A stretch of DNA of 64,000 nt, from assembly GCF_001557535.2 (NCBI RefSeq), contig NZ_CP014306.1, positions 62,001 through 126,000 on the forward strand. The letters are read 5' to 3'. Source of the stretch: Burkholderia sp. PAMC 26561 (lineage in GTDB: Bacteria; Pseudomonadota; Gammaproteobacteria; Burkholderiales; Burkholderiaceae). The position numbers and the translations under genes were made by a program. The notes under the pieces are model-generated. The model was not told where the DNA came from and did no database searches. It saw nothing but the letters and a program-made list of their open reading frames with translations. Every line of letters begins with the position of its first letter. The stretch's first letter is position 1. This document shows positions 53,887 to 62,936 of the stretch, piece by piece.

Positions 53887-54775
53887 AGCCGCCTGTCTCC
53901 CTTGATTCTTCTACGTTCAGTTCAAGCCGGTACGCAAGCGCGATGAACAGCGCCTGGCACAGGCAGATCGTGCTCGTGAGCGAGCGGAACGCGAACGCGC
54001 TGCCCTCCTTCACGAACAAATGCGCGCTCGCGTGACGCGCGAGCGGCGAAAGCTGGCCATCGGTGATGACCAGCGTCTTGGCGCCGTGATGCTGCGCCGC
54101 GCGCACGCAGTACTGCGTCTCCTTGCCGTAGGGCGCAAAGCTGATTGCAACTACCACATCGCCCTTTTTCACGCTGCGAATCTGCTCGCGGTACATCCCG
54201 CCGAAGCCCGACACGAGATGCACGCGCTTGGCCGTATGCTGCAGCGCGTACACGATATAACTCGCCACCGGAAACGATCTCCGCACGCCGATCACGTAGA
54301 TGTTCTCGGCATGCTCCAGCATCTTCACGGCGGCTTCGAACTGTTCGTCGTCGAGACCCGCTTCGAGTTCGGCGAGCCCGCTTTGACTCGCCGCGATGAA
54401 TTCACGCGCGACCGATCCGCCCGACAACTTGCCGGGCTTTTCATCGATCAGTTTCCTGATCCGCTGCTGGTAGCTTTGCGCGGAACCGTTCTGGCCCGTG
54501 TACGCCTGCTTGAAAATCGCCTGTAGGTCGGAGAAGCCGGAAAAACCGAAGCGTTGCGCAAAGCGCACCACCGCCGACGGATGCACGCCGCACGCGCTCG
54601 CGATATCTCCGGTGCGATCCATCATCACGTTGCTGCGATGCTGCTCTATATACGTCGCCACGCTTTTGAGCTGGCGCGGAAGTGCGTCGTACGCCTCTGT
54701 GATGCGCTGCATCAGCTCGTCGACGGTCTCGGTGTCCGTGGCTGTTTCCTGTGTGTCTGATGTGTCTTCCTGCAT
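53876..54775 (-). CDS. iolR: RpiR/MurR-family regulator, probable inositol repressor
   Basis: 299 residues. N-terminal RpiR helix-turn-helix (about 22-100) with SNVMMDRTGDIASACGVHPS and AVVRFAQRFGFSGFSDLQAI. The C-terminal SIS domain (about 130-270; ENIYVIGVRRSFPVASYIVY, then KKGDVVVAISFAPYGKETQY) would bind a phosphorylated intermediate. The ATG at 54775 is chosen; a start at 54853 would lie within the operator site. It precedes iolG and is divergent from the ABC importer, with a GGAA-N6-TTCC site between, matching the IolR type described in Sinorhizobium. Confidence 0.85.
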   Translation of the reverse strand: MQEDTSDTQETATDTETVDELMQRITEAYDALPRQLKSVATYIEQHRSNVMMDRTGDIASACGVHPSAVVRFAQRFGFSGFSDLQAIFKQAYTGQNGSAQSYQQRIRKLIDEKPGKLSGGSVAREFIAASQSGLAELEAGLDDEQFEAAVKMLEHAENIYVIGVRRSFPVASYIVYALQHTAKRVHLVSGFGGMYREQIRSVKKGDVVVAISFAPYGKETQYCVRAAQHHGAKTLVITDGQLSPLARHASAHLFVKEGSAFAFRSLTSTICLCQALFIALAYRLELNVEESRETGGYDD

Positions 54776-54837
54776 GCGGTGCTCGTCATGGATTCCCGTT
54801 TCGATGCAACCGATTATAGATACCTCCCGGAACAAAT

Positions 54838-54851
54838 GGAATGAATTTTCC
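54838..54851. promoter_or_regulatory. Candidate IolR operator GGAA-N6-TTCC
   Basis: GGAATGAATTTTCC lies between the divergent iolR and importer genes. It is an inverted GGAA pair of the type linked to IolR in Sinorhizobium. A looser pair (GGAA at 54829, TTCC at 54871) surrounds it. Confidence 0.6.
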
Positions 54852-54876
54852 AAACGTCGGGTAGTTAAACTTCCTA

Positions 54877-54905
54877 TTGCATAGCGCTCAGAGTTGTCCT
54901 AATCT
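54877..54905 (+). promoter_or_regulatory. Candidate promoter of the inositol importer
   Basis: TTGCAT (54877-54882) and TAATCT (54900-54905) are 17 bp apart, starting 25 nt after the GGAA-N6-TTCC site, so a bound repressor would lie just upstream of or against the -35. Confidence 0.5.
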
Positions 54906-54986
54906 TGGTCGTGAGCAAGGGGACGTGAGCGCTGTCCATCGCGCCTGATTGCTTATCCAGAAAAACAACCGTGATAGGTGGAGACA

Positions 54987-56039
54987 ATGAGACTTTGCAA
55001 TGGCCGAGCCGCCCTGCGCGTGCTCGCAGCGGCTGCCGCTTTGTGCGGCGCAGCGGCACTGAGCAGCCAGGCAGCCCACGCGGCTCCCGACGCCCATTTC
55101 GTTTTGATCAGCCACGCGCCAGATTCGGACTCATGGTGGAACACGATCAAGAACGCCATCAAACAGGCCGATGAGGACTTCAACGTCGAGACGGATTACC
55201 GCAATCCGCCCAACGGCGATCTCGCCGACATGTCGCGGCTGATCGAACAAGCGGCGGCGCGTAACTACGATGGCGTGATCGTGACCATCGCGGACTTCGA
55301 CGTGCTGAAAAGTGCGATGAACAAGGTGACCGCGAAGAAGATTCCGCTCGTCACGATCAACTCGGGCACCGAAGAGCAAAGCGCGCAGCTTGGCGCGATC
55401 ATGCATATCGGCCAACCTGAATATGTTGCGGGTCACGCGGCCGGCGAGAAGGCCAAGGCCGCAGGCATCAAGTCGTTCCTGTGCGTCAATCACCTGGCGA
55501 CCAACGTGGTGTCGTTCGATCGCTGCCGTGGTTTCGCCGATGCCATCGGTGTCGACTACAAACCGTCGACGCTCGACTCGGGACAAGACCCGACTGAGAT
55601 CCAGTCGAAGGTCAGCGCGTATTTGCGCAATCATCCGAACACGCAGGCCATCCTGACGCTCGGACCGACGCCCGCTTCGGCCACATTGAAAGCCGTGCAG
55701 CAGATGGGCCTGGAAAAGAAGATCTGGTTTGCGACCTTCGATTTCTCCGATGACATCGCAAAAGCCATCCAAGCCGGCACGATCCAGTTCGCGATCGATC
55801 AGCAGCCGTACTTGCAAGGCTATATCCCGGTTGCCGTGCTGGCGATCGTGAAGCATGACAAGACCACCGATCCGGTGAAGATCCGCCAGATCCTGGAAGC
55901 GAATCCGAAGTTCAAGGCTCGGCTCGCAACCTACGGACTTCAACCATCTTACGGTCCGAAGAACATCCGTTCAGGACCGGGCTTCATCACGAAGGACAAC
56001 ATCGACAAGGTGTTGAAGTTCGCAGGCCAATACAGGTGA
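54987..56039 (+). CDS. CUT2-type sugar ABC transporter substrate-binding protein (probable inositol)
   Basis: 350 residues. Signal peptide to about residue 33 (LRVLAAAAALCGAAALSSQAA, cleavage near AHA). The mature part is a ribose-type periplasmic binding protein: HFVLISHAPDSDSWWNTIKN, AARNYDGVIVTIADFDVLK, GHAAGEKAKAAGIKSFLCVNH, and an ATFDFSDDIAKAIQAG hinge. GGTGGAG precedes the ATG. First gene of an S-P-A importer operon that leads into iolC, so inositol is the likely ligand by context; FrcB-like fructose binding is the nearest alternative. Confidence 0.85.
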   Translation: MRLCNGRAALRVLAAAAALCGAAALSSQAAHAAPDAHFVLISHAPDSDSWWNTIKNAIKQADEDFNVETDYRNPPNGDLADMSRLIEQAAARNYDGVIVTIADFDVLKSAMNKVTAKKIPLVTINSGTEEQSAQLGAIMHIGQPEYVAGHAAGEKAKAAGIKSFLCVNHLATNVVSFDRCRGFADAIGVDYKPSTLDSGQDPTEIQSKVSAYLRNHPNTQAILTLGPTPASATLKAVQQMGLEKKIWFATFDFSDDIAKAIQAGTIQFAIDQQPYLQGYIPVAVLAIVKHDKTTDPVKIRQILEANPKFKARLATYGLQPSYGPKNIRSGPGFITKDNIDKVLKFAGQYR

Positions 56040-56163
56040 TTCATCGCGGACGGCGGTGCGGATCATCCTCGACCTGACTACGCCGTTCGCAGCACCAGCT
56101 TTCTCTCAACGCGCCGCCGCCTGCGTCCGTCAGGTGGCTGGCCGCGCGCTTCAAGGAGCCATC

Positions 56164-57327
56164 ATGGGCATAGCCGGCAAGCACGTTCCTCCCCTTTCCA
56201 ACGCGGCCGATTCATCCAGTGCGCCGGCCACGGCCGCGCCCGCCGATGAACGCGTCAGGCGTCAATCGTGGTTCGGCCATATCCTGAATCGTCCGGAATT
56301 CGCGGCGATCTCCGGCGCAGTGCTCGTGTTCATTGTGTTCGGCGTAAGCGCCGGAAGCTCGGGCATGTTCAACCTCGACGGCGTGATGAACTGGTCGCAA
56401 GTCGCGGCGTACCTCGGCCTGCTTGCGGTCGGCGCGTGCCTGCTGATGATCGCGGGCGAGTTCGATTTGTCGATTGGCTCGATGATCGGTTTCGCCGGCA
56501 TGATGGTCGCGATTCCGTCGGTGTATTTCCACTGGCCGTTGTCGGTTGCGATCCTGTTCGCCTTCGTCTGTTCCATGTTGCTAGGCGCATTGAACGGCTA
56601 TCTGGTCGTGAAGACGCGGTTGCCGTCGTTCATCGTGACGCTCGCGTTCCTGTTCATCCTGCGCGGCTTGACGCTTGCGCTCTCCATTCTCTTTGCCGAC
56701 CGCACCATCATCTCCGGCGTCGGCGATCTCGCGCAGAACGACTGGCTCGCGAACACGCTGTTTCATGGCGTCGCGCTGCATGGCCTCTTTTCATGGCTCG
56801 GGCATATGGGTATCGGCAAATTGCTCGATAGCGGCGAACCGCTCGTGCCCGGTATTCCAAAGGTCATCTTGTGGTGGCTCGCGCTCGCCGCGGTCAGCGC
56901 GTTCGTGCTTGCGAAGACGCGTTTCGGCAACTGGATCCTCGCAGTCGGCGGCGATGCAAACGCAGCTAAGAACGTCGGCGTGCCCGTGCGGCGCGTGAAG
57001 ATTTCATTGTTCGTGCTGACCGCGTTTTGCTCGTGCCTGTTCGCCGTGCTGCAAGTTTGCGACATCGGATCCGCTGCCGCCGATCGCGGCCTGCAGAAGG
57101 AATTCGAAGCGATCATCGCGGCGGTGATCGGCGGAACGCTGCTGACCGGCGGTTATGGTTCGGTGATCGGCGCGTGCTTCGGTGCGCTCATCTTCGGCGT
57201 CGTACAGATCGGCATCACGTACACGAACGTCAGCTCCGACTGGTTCCGCGTGTTCCTCGGCGTGATGCTGCTGATCGCCGTGCTGTTCAATCACTACGTG
57301 CGTCGTCGCGTTTCACAAGCTCAATGA
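56164..57327 (+). CDS. CUT2-type sugar ABC transporter permease
   Basis: 387 residues, eight to ten membrane segments; a 40-residue polar N-terminus. CUT2 permease sequence: LLMIAGEFDLSIGSMIGFAG, GYLVVKTRLPSFIVTLAFLF, FGNWILAVGGDANAAKNVGV (ATPase contact loop), and GGTLLTGGYGSVIGACFGAL. AAGGAGCCATC precedes the ATG at 56164; upstream in-frame codons to 56056 overlap no other gene but lack family sequence. Works with the flanking binding protein and ATPase. Confidence 0.9.
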   Translation: MGIAGKHVPPLSNAADSSSAPATAAPADERVRRQSWFGHILNRPEFAAISGAVLVFIVFGVSAGSSGMFNLDGVMNWSQVAAYLGLLAVGACLLMIAGEFDLSIGSMIGFAGMMVAIPSVYFHWPLSVAILFAFVCSMLLGALNGYLVVKTRLPSFIVTLAFLFILRGLTLALSILFADRTIISGVGDLAQNDWLANTLFHGVALHGLFSWLGHMGIGKLLDSGEPLVPGIPKVILWWLALAAVSAFVLAKTRFGNWILAVGGDANAAKNVGVPVRRVKISLFVLTAFCSCLFAVLQVCDIGSAAADRGLQKEFEAIIAAVIGGTLLTGGYGSVIGACFGALIFGVVQIGITYTNVSSDWFRVFLGVMLLIAVLFNHYVRRRVSQAQ

Positions 57328-57338
57328 GGGGAACGGTC

Positions 57339-58130
57339 ATGGCTGAACAAGACACCATTCTCGCGCTCGAAAACGTCAGCAAGTTCTTCGGCCGCGTGAT
57401 CGCACTCAACGGTGTGACGCTGCGTTTGAAGCGTGGCGAAGTGCACTGCCTGCTCGGCGATAACGGCGCAGGCAAATCCACTCTGATCAAGACGCTTGCC
57501 GGGGTTCATACGCCCTCATCGGGCGAATATCTCGTCGATGGCAAACCGGTGCAATTCGGCTCGCCCAAGGAAGCGCTCGATATGGGTATCGCGACCGTGT
57601 ACCAGGATCTCGCGCTCGTACCCTTGTTGTCCGTCGCGCGCAATTTCTTCATGGGCCGCGAGCCGCAGAAAAAGCTCTTCGGTTTGCTCAACGTGATGGA
57701 TCTGGACCTCGCGGCGGAAACATCAACGGCACGGCTTTCCGAAATGGGGATCAACGTACGCGACGCACATCAACCCATTGGCACCATGTCCGGCGGCGAA
57801 AAGCAATGTCTCGCGATCGCGCGGGCGATCCATTTCGGCGCACGCGTGCTGATCCTCGATGAACCCACGGCCGCGCTCGGCGTGAAGCAGTCGTTCAACG
57901 TGCTGCGCCTGATCCATACGGCGCGCTCGAAAGGCATCTCCGTGATCTTCATCACGCACAACGTGCATCACGCGTACCCCATCGGCGATTCGTTCACGCT
58001 GCTCAATCGCGGCCGTTCAATGGGCACGTTCACGAAAGACACGATCACGAAGAACGAAGTCCTCGACATGATGGCGGGCGGCGCCGAGATGCAGCAAATG
58101 ATGAGCGAACTGGAAGACGCCCCGGCCTGA
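57339..58130 (+). CDS. CUT2-type sugar ABC transporter ATP-binding protein, single NBD
   Basis: 263 residues. Walker A GDNGAGKST (40-48), Q loop in VYQDLALVP, signature MSGGEKQ, Walker B VLILDEPTAALG, and His loop ITHNVHHA. It has one nucleotide-binding domain, whereas most CUT2 ATPases (RbsA, XylG) have two fused; the FrcA-type of rhizobial fructose importers is the single-domain parallel and shares the S-P-A order. It probably works as a homodimer. GAGGGGAACGG precedes the ATG, 11 nt after the permease stop. Confidence 0.9.
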   Translation: MAEQDTILALENVSKFFGRVIALNGVTLRLKRGEVHCLLGDNGAGKSTLIKTLAGVHTPSSGEYLVDGKPVQFGSPKEALDMGIATVYQDLALVPLLSVARNFFMGREPQKKLFGLLNVMDLDLAAETSTARLSEMGINVRDAHQPIGTMSGGEKQCLAIARAIHFGARVLILDEPTAALGVKQSFNVLRLIHTARSKGISVIFITHNVHHAYPIGDSFTLLNRGRSMGTFTKDTITKNEVLDMMAGGAEMQQMMSELEDAPA

Positions 58131-58173
58131 ACCCGGGCTCCTTCGCGGACTTCATCTACTCCAAGGATCGAAT

Positions 58174-60168
58174 ATGGCATTGCATTCATCAACCGGATCG
58201 CGTTTCGCCGAAGGGCGAACCCGCGACATCGTGTGTCTCGGGCGGCTCGCGGTCGATCTCTATGCGCAGCAGGTCGGCGCCAGGCTCGAGGACGTATCGA
58301 GCTTTGCGAAATATCTGGGCGGGTCGTCGGCGAATATCGCGTTTGGATGCGCCCGGCTCGGCCTCAGGTCGGCAATGCTCTCGCGCGTCGGCAACGATCA
58401 CATGGGCCGCTTCCTCACCGAGACGCTGGAGCGCGAGGGGTGCGACACGAGTCACGTGCGCATCGATCACGACCGGTTGACGGGACTCGTGCTGCTCGGC
58501 ATTGAAGATCGCGATACGTTTCCGCTGGTGTTCTATCGCGATGATTGCGCGGACATGGCCGTCGATGAAAACGACTTCGACGAAGCGTTCATTGCGTCAT
58601 CGAAAGCGCTGTTGATTACCGGCACGCACTTCTCCACCGATCAGGTCAATCGCACGAGCCGCCGCGCGCTCGATTACGCACGTCGCAACCAGGTTCGTAC
58701 GGTGCTCGATATCGATTACCGGCCGGTGCTATGGGGACTGACCGGCAAAGCCGATGGCGAGACACGCTTCGTCGCCAACGACAATGTCACCGCCCACTTG
58801 CAAGGCATCCTGCCGCTGATGGACCTCGTGATAGGCACGGAAGAGGAGTTCCGGATCGCGGGCGGCAAGGACACGCTGATCGATGCGTTGACCGCCGTTC
58901 GTTCCGTCACGGACGCAACGCTCGTCGTCAAGCGTGGGCCAATGGGCTGCTCGATCATCGAAGGCGACGTTCCGGTTTCGATAGACGATGCCCCCGTTCA
59001 CGGCGGCGTCGAAGTCGAAGTGCTGAACGTGCTGGGCGCGGGCGATGCGTTCGCTGCAGGCTTTCTCGCCGGATGGCTGCGCGACGAACCCATGGACGTC
59101 TGCGCGCGTACCGCGAACGCGTGCGGCGGGCTGGTTGTATCGCGTCACGGATGCGCGCCCGCCATGCCCACGCCCGCAGAGCTCACTTACTTCCTCGATG
59201 CCGCACGCGCCGATCCTTTCCGCATGCGCCGTCCCGACCGCGATGCAACGCTTGCGCGCTTGCACCGAGTGACGCCGGCTCGCAAACAGTGGAACGAAGT
59301 GCTTGGATTTGCCTTCGATCACCGCAACCAGTTTTTCGACCTCGCGCAGCAAACCGGCGCGGACGAAACGCGCATCGCCGAGCTCAAGGGCCTGCTCGTG
59401 CAAGCCGTCGCGCAGACGGAAAAGGAGCGCGGACTGGAAGGACGCATCGGCGTGCTGATCGATGACCGCTACGGCCAGGACGCGCTGAACGCAGCGACCG
59501 GACGCGGCTGGTGGATCGGGCGTCCGGTGGAGTTGCCCGGCTCCATGCCGCTTGTTTTCGATCACGGCCGCTCGATCGGAACCACGCTTGTCGAGTGGCC
59601 GCGCGAACATGTTGCAAAGTGCCTGGTGCACTATCACCCCGACCATCCACACGATCTCCGCCTCGAACAGGAAGCCCAGATTCGCGCGCTGTACGACGCC
59701 GTCCAGGCAAGCGGCCACGAGTTGCTGCTCGAAGTGATCGTGCCGAAGAACGGGCCGCCGATTGCTGAAGATACTGCGCTGCGCTCATTGAAGCGGCTTT
59801 ACAACCTTGGCATCTATCCCGAGTGGTGGAAGCTCGAACCAATGAGCGCGAAGCAATGGGAAGCCGTCGATGCGTTGATCGCCGAGCGTGACCCCGCGTG
59901 TCGCGGCGTCGTGCTGCTGGGTTTGTCGGCGGCGGTGGATCAACTGTGCGAGGGCTTCAAACCGGCGGCTTTATCGAAGACATGCCGCGGGTTTACCGTT
60001 GGCCGCACGATCTTCCATGAGCCGAGTCACGCGTGGCTCGCCGGGACCATAGATGACGCCGAACTCGTCGCACGCGTGCGGCGCACGTTCGAAACGCTGA
60101 TCGATGCATGGACCGAAGCGCGCGCCGCCCGGCACCCGAAAGCCACCGCGCAGGAGCAGGCAGCATGA
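58174..60168 (+). CDS. iolC: 5-dehydro-2-deoxygluconokinase fused to DUF2090 aldolase-like domain
   Basis: 664 residues, two enzymes in one. The N-terminal half (about 15-330) is a PfkB sugar kinase: CLGRLAVDLYAQQVGARLED, GGSSANIAFGCARLG, and the catalytic GAGD at about 288-291 in NVLGAGDAFAAGF. It phosphorylates 5-dehydro-2-deoxygluconate. The C-terminal half (about 350-650) is DUF2090 with FAFDHRNQFFDLAQQTGADE, LLEVIVPKNGPP and GIYPEWWKLEPM, a TIM-barrel related to class I aldolases. It should replace IolJ and split the phosphorylated product. iolD overlaps its stop (ATGA). Confidence 0.92.
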   Translation: MALHSSTGSRFAEGRTRDIVCLGRLAVDLYAQQVGARLEDVSSFAKYLGGSSANIAFGCARLGLRSAMLSRVGNDHMGRFLTETLEREGCDTSHVRIDHDRLTGLVLLGIEDRDTFPLVFYRDDCADMAVDENDFDEAFIASSKALLITGTHFSTDQVNRTSRRALDYARRNQVRTVLDIDYRPVLWGLTGKADGETRFVANDNVTAHLQGILPLMDLVIGTEEEFRIAGGKDTLIDALTAVRSVTDATLVVKRGPMGCSIIEGDVPVSIDDAPVHGGVEVEVLNVLGAGDAFAAGFLAGWLRDEPMDVCARTANACGGLVVSRHGCAPAMPTPAELTYFLDAARADPFRMRRPDRDATLARLHRVTPARKQWNEVLGFAFDHRNQFFDLAQQTGADETRIAELKGLLVQAVAQTEKERGLEGRIGVLIDDRYGQDALNAATGRGWWIGRPVELPGSMPLVFDHGRSIGTTLVEWPREHVAKCLVHYHPDHPHDLRLEQEAQIRALYDAVQASGHELLLEVIVPKNGPPIAEDTALRSLKRLYNLGIYPEWWKLEPMSAKQWEAVDALIAERDPACRGVVLLGLSAAVDQLCEGFKPAALSKTCRGFTVGRTIFHEPSHAWLAGTIDDAELVARVRRTFETLIDAWTEARAARHPKATAQEQAA

Positions 60169-62027
60169 ACAGCACGATCCGTTTGACCACCGCGCAGGCG
60201 CTGGTCCGCTATCTCGCCGCGCTGCAGACCGAGGACGGCGAAGCGCTCTTCGGCGGCGTCTTTGCGATCTTCGGGCACGGCAACGTAGCAGGTATGGGCG
60301 AGGCCTTGTATGCGCATCGCGAGACTCTGCCCACGTTTCGCGCGCACAACGAGCAGGCGATGGCGCATGCGGCTATTGCCTATGCAAAAGCGAATTTCCG
60401 CCGGCGGATGATGGCGGTGACGACCTCCATTGGCCCGGGCGCGACGAACCTCGTGACGGCCGCAGCATTGGCGCACGTGAATCGCTTGCCCGTGCTGTTG
60501 CTGCCCGGCGATATCTTCGTGTCCCGTGCGCCCGATCCCGTCCTGCAACAAGTGGAAGACTTCGGCGACGGCAACGTGTCCGCAAACGATACCTTGCGTC
60601 CTGTCTCACGTTATTTCGATCGCATCGTGCATCCGGCGCAATTGTTGAGCGCGTTGCCTCGCGCAATCCGCGTACTGACCGACGCCGCGTTGTGCGGCCC
60701 CGTCACGCTCGCGCTGCCGCAAGACGTACAGGCGATGGCGTACGACTATCCCGCATCGTTCTTCGAGCCGCGTCTGGTTTCGTTTCACGCGCCCTCGCCC
60801 ATGGCCGATGACATCACCCGCGCGGCCACCGCATTGCGAGCTGCCAAAAGGCCTCTGCTCGTGTCGGGCGGCGGCGTGCTGTACGGCCTCGCGACCGGTG
60901 CATTGCGCTCATTCTCGGAACGTCATGGCATTCCTGTCGCCGAAACTCAGGCGGGAAAAGGTGCGCTCGAATGGGATCATCCGCTGAATCTGGGCGGTAT
61001 CGGCGTGACCGGGTCGGAAGCCGCGAACCAGTTGGCAAGTGATGCCGATTGTGTTCTCGCGGTCGGAACGCGGCTGCAGGATTTCACCACGGGATCGAAC
61101 ACGCTGTTTGCGCAGGCACAGCTTATCGGCATCAATGCCAATGCATTCGATGCCTTGAAACAAGGTGCTTTGGCGGTTGAATCCGATGCACAGCTCGCGC
61201 TCGATGCGCTAAGCCGTGCGCTCGGCGACTGGCGTGCATCGCCGCCGTGGACCGTTCGTGCGCACGAACTCGCCGATAGCTGGCGCGCGACCGTCGATCA
61301 CGTGACGAACGCGCAGCAGCTCGACAACGCGTTGCCACGTGAAGCCGATGTCATCGGCGCGGTGCAGCGTTCGAGCGTGCAATCGGCGGCCAACGACATC
61401 GTGGTCTGTGCAGCCGGAACCCTTCCCGCCGATTTGCAAAAGCTCTGGCGCACGAGCACGCCGGGCGGTTATCACGTCGAATACGGCTACTCGTGCATGG
61501 GCTACGAAGTCGCCGGCGCGCTCGGTGCGAAACTCGCGCGTCCCGAGCGGGAAGTGATCGTGATCGTAGGCGATGGCAGCTATCTCATGATGAACAGCGA
61601 GCTTGCTACATCGGTGATGCTTGGCGCCAAGATCATCGTCGTGCTGCTCGACAACCGCGGCTACGGTTGCATCAACCGGTTGCAACAAGCTTGCGGCGGC
61701 GCACCGTTCAACAACCTGTTGGCCGACAGCCGGCAAGGTCCGGAAGGCGCGCCTGCCATCGACTTCGCCATGCACGCGCGCTCGCTCGGCGCGACCGCCG
61801 AACACGTCGCGAATATCGGCGAACTCGAAGCCGCGATGCAACGCGCGCGGGCATCGACAAAATCGTATCTGGTCAGCATCGACACCGACCCGGCGCGCCC
61901 GACTGAAGAAGGCGGCTGGTGGTGGGAAGTCGCGGTGCCTGAAGTGTCATCGCGTGAAGCGGTGCGCTCGGCGCGCGCAAACTACGAACACAAACTCACG
62001 GCGCGTTCGAAGCGCACGAAGGAATAA
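60165..62027 (+). CDS. iolD: 3D-(3,5/4)-trihydroxycyclohexane-1,2-dione acylhydrolase
   Basis: 620 residues, ThDP-dependent. PYR domain with the catalytic Glu in FRAHNEQAMAHAAIAYAKAN; middle domain; PP domain with GDGSYLMMNSELATSVMLGA and LLDNRGYGCINRLQQA (ThDP and Mg site). It opens the ring of the dione made by IolE. Similar in size and order to other IolD proteins. The ATG overlaps the iolC stop, and iolE starts 4 nt after its own stop, so the catabolic genes are tightly coupled. Confidence 0.94.
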   Translation: MNSTIRLTTAQALVRYLAALQTEDGEALFGGVFAIFGHGNVAGMGEALYAHRETLPTFRAHNEQAMAHAAIAYAKANFRRRMMAVTTSIGPGATNLVTAAALAHVNRLPVLLLPGDIFVSRAPDPVLQQVEDFGDGNVSANDTLRPVSRYFDRIVHPAQLLSALPRAIRVLTDAALCGPVTLALPQDVQAMAYDYPASFFEPRLVSFHAPSPMADDITRAATALRAAKRPLLVSGGGVLYGLATGALRSFSERHGIPVAETQAGKGALEWDHPLNLGGIGVTGSEAANQLASDADCVLAVGTRLQDFTTGSNTLFAQAQLIGINANAFDALKQGALAVESDAQLALDALSRALGDWRASPPWTVRAHELADSWRATVDHVTNAQQLDNALPREADVIGAVQRSSVQSAANDIVVCAAGTLPADLQKLWRTSTPGGYHVEYGYSCMGYEVAGALGAKLARPEREVIVIVGDGSYLMMNSELATSVMLGAKIIVVLLDNRGYGCINRLQQACGGAPFNNLLADSRQGPEGAPAIDFAMHARSLGATAEHVANIGELEAAMQRARASTKSYLVSIDTDPARPTEEGGWWWEVAVPEVSSREAVRSARANYEHKLTARSKRTKE

Positions 62028-62030
62028 CAG

Positions 62031-62936
62031 ATGAGCACCTTCGACGTACGGATCGGTATCAATCCGCTTTCGTGGATGAACGACGACCTTCCCTCGCTGG
62101 GCGGCGAGACGCCGTTGAGCGTTGCGTTGACCGAAGGAAAGAAGATCGGCTATGAAGGCTTCGAGCTTGGCAACAAGTTTCCGCGTGAACCGGAAGCGTT
62201 GAAAAAGCTGTTGGCCGAGTACGATCTGGCGCTCGTCTCCGGCTGGTATTCCGGTCGCCTTGCGGAGCGCAGCGCGGAAGAAGAGATCGCAGCCGCAGGC
62301 CCGCATCTCGACCTGCTTGCGAAAAACGGCGCAACGGTGATGGTCTACGGCGAAGTGGCGGACTCGATCCAGGGTTTGCCGCGACCGCTCTATCAACGCC
62401 CGCGTTTTTTCTCCGATGACCGCTGGAACGAATACGCCAAACGCCTCAACACATTCGCCGAATACACCTTGTCCAAAGGTGTTCGTGTTGCTTACCACCA
62501 TCATATGGGCGCGTACGTGGAGACGCCCGCTGACGTGGACCGGCTGATGAGCCTGACCAACGATTCCGTCGGCCTGCTGTTTGATGCAGGACATATCACG
62601 TTTGCGGGCGGCGATCCGATTGTCATGCTCGACAAACACATCGGCCGCGTTTGTCACGTACATTGCAAGGACGTGCGGCCGGAAATCATCAAGCTCGCGC
62701 GCAATCGCAACTGGAGTTTCCTCGACTCGGTCATCAACGGCGCGTTCACCGTGCCCGGCGATGGTGCCATAGATTTCCCGTCGATCATCGCGCGATTGAA
62801 ACGTCACGGGTATGGCGGCTGGCTCGTGGTCGAAGCCGAACAGGACCCGGTCATAGCAACGAGCTACACGTACGCCGAGAAAGGCTACAAGACGCTACGT
62901 GCGCTCGTTGATCAACAACTTCAGGAGGCAGCATGA
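62031..62936 (+). CDS. iolE: Inosose dehydratase
   Basis: 301 residues, AP endonuclease 2/xylose isomerase-like TIM barrel. IGINPLSWMNDDLPSLGGET, FELGNKFPREPEALKKLLAE, AYHHHMGAYVETPADVDRLM (metal-site His and Glu), LLFDAGHITFAGGDP and VCHVHCKDVRPE follow in order. It removes water from scyllo-inosose to give the dione used by IolD. The gene stops inside the first codons of iolB (ATGA). Confidence 0.93.
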   Translation: MSTFDVRIGINPLSWMNDDLPSLGGETPLSVALTEGKKIGYEGFELGNKFPREPEALKKLLAEYDLALVSGWYSGRLAERSAEEEIAAAGPHLDLLAKNGATVMVYGEVADSIQGLPRPLYQRPRFFSDDRWNEYAKRLNTFAEYTLSKGVRVAYHHHMGAYVETPADVDRLMSLTNDSVGLLFDAGHITFAGGDPIVMLDKHIGRVCHVHCKDVRPEIIKLARNRNWSFLDSVINGAFTVPGDGAIDFPSIIARLKRHGYGGWLVVEAEQDPVIATSYTYAEKGYKTLRALVDQQLQEAA

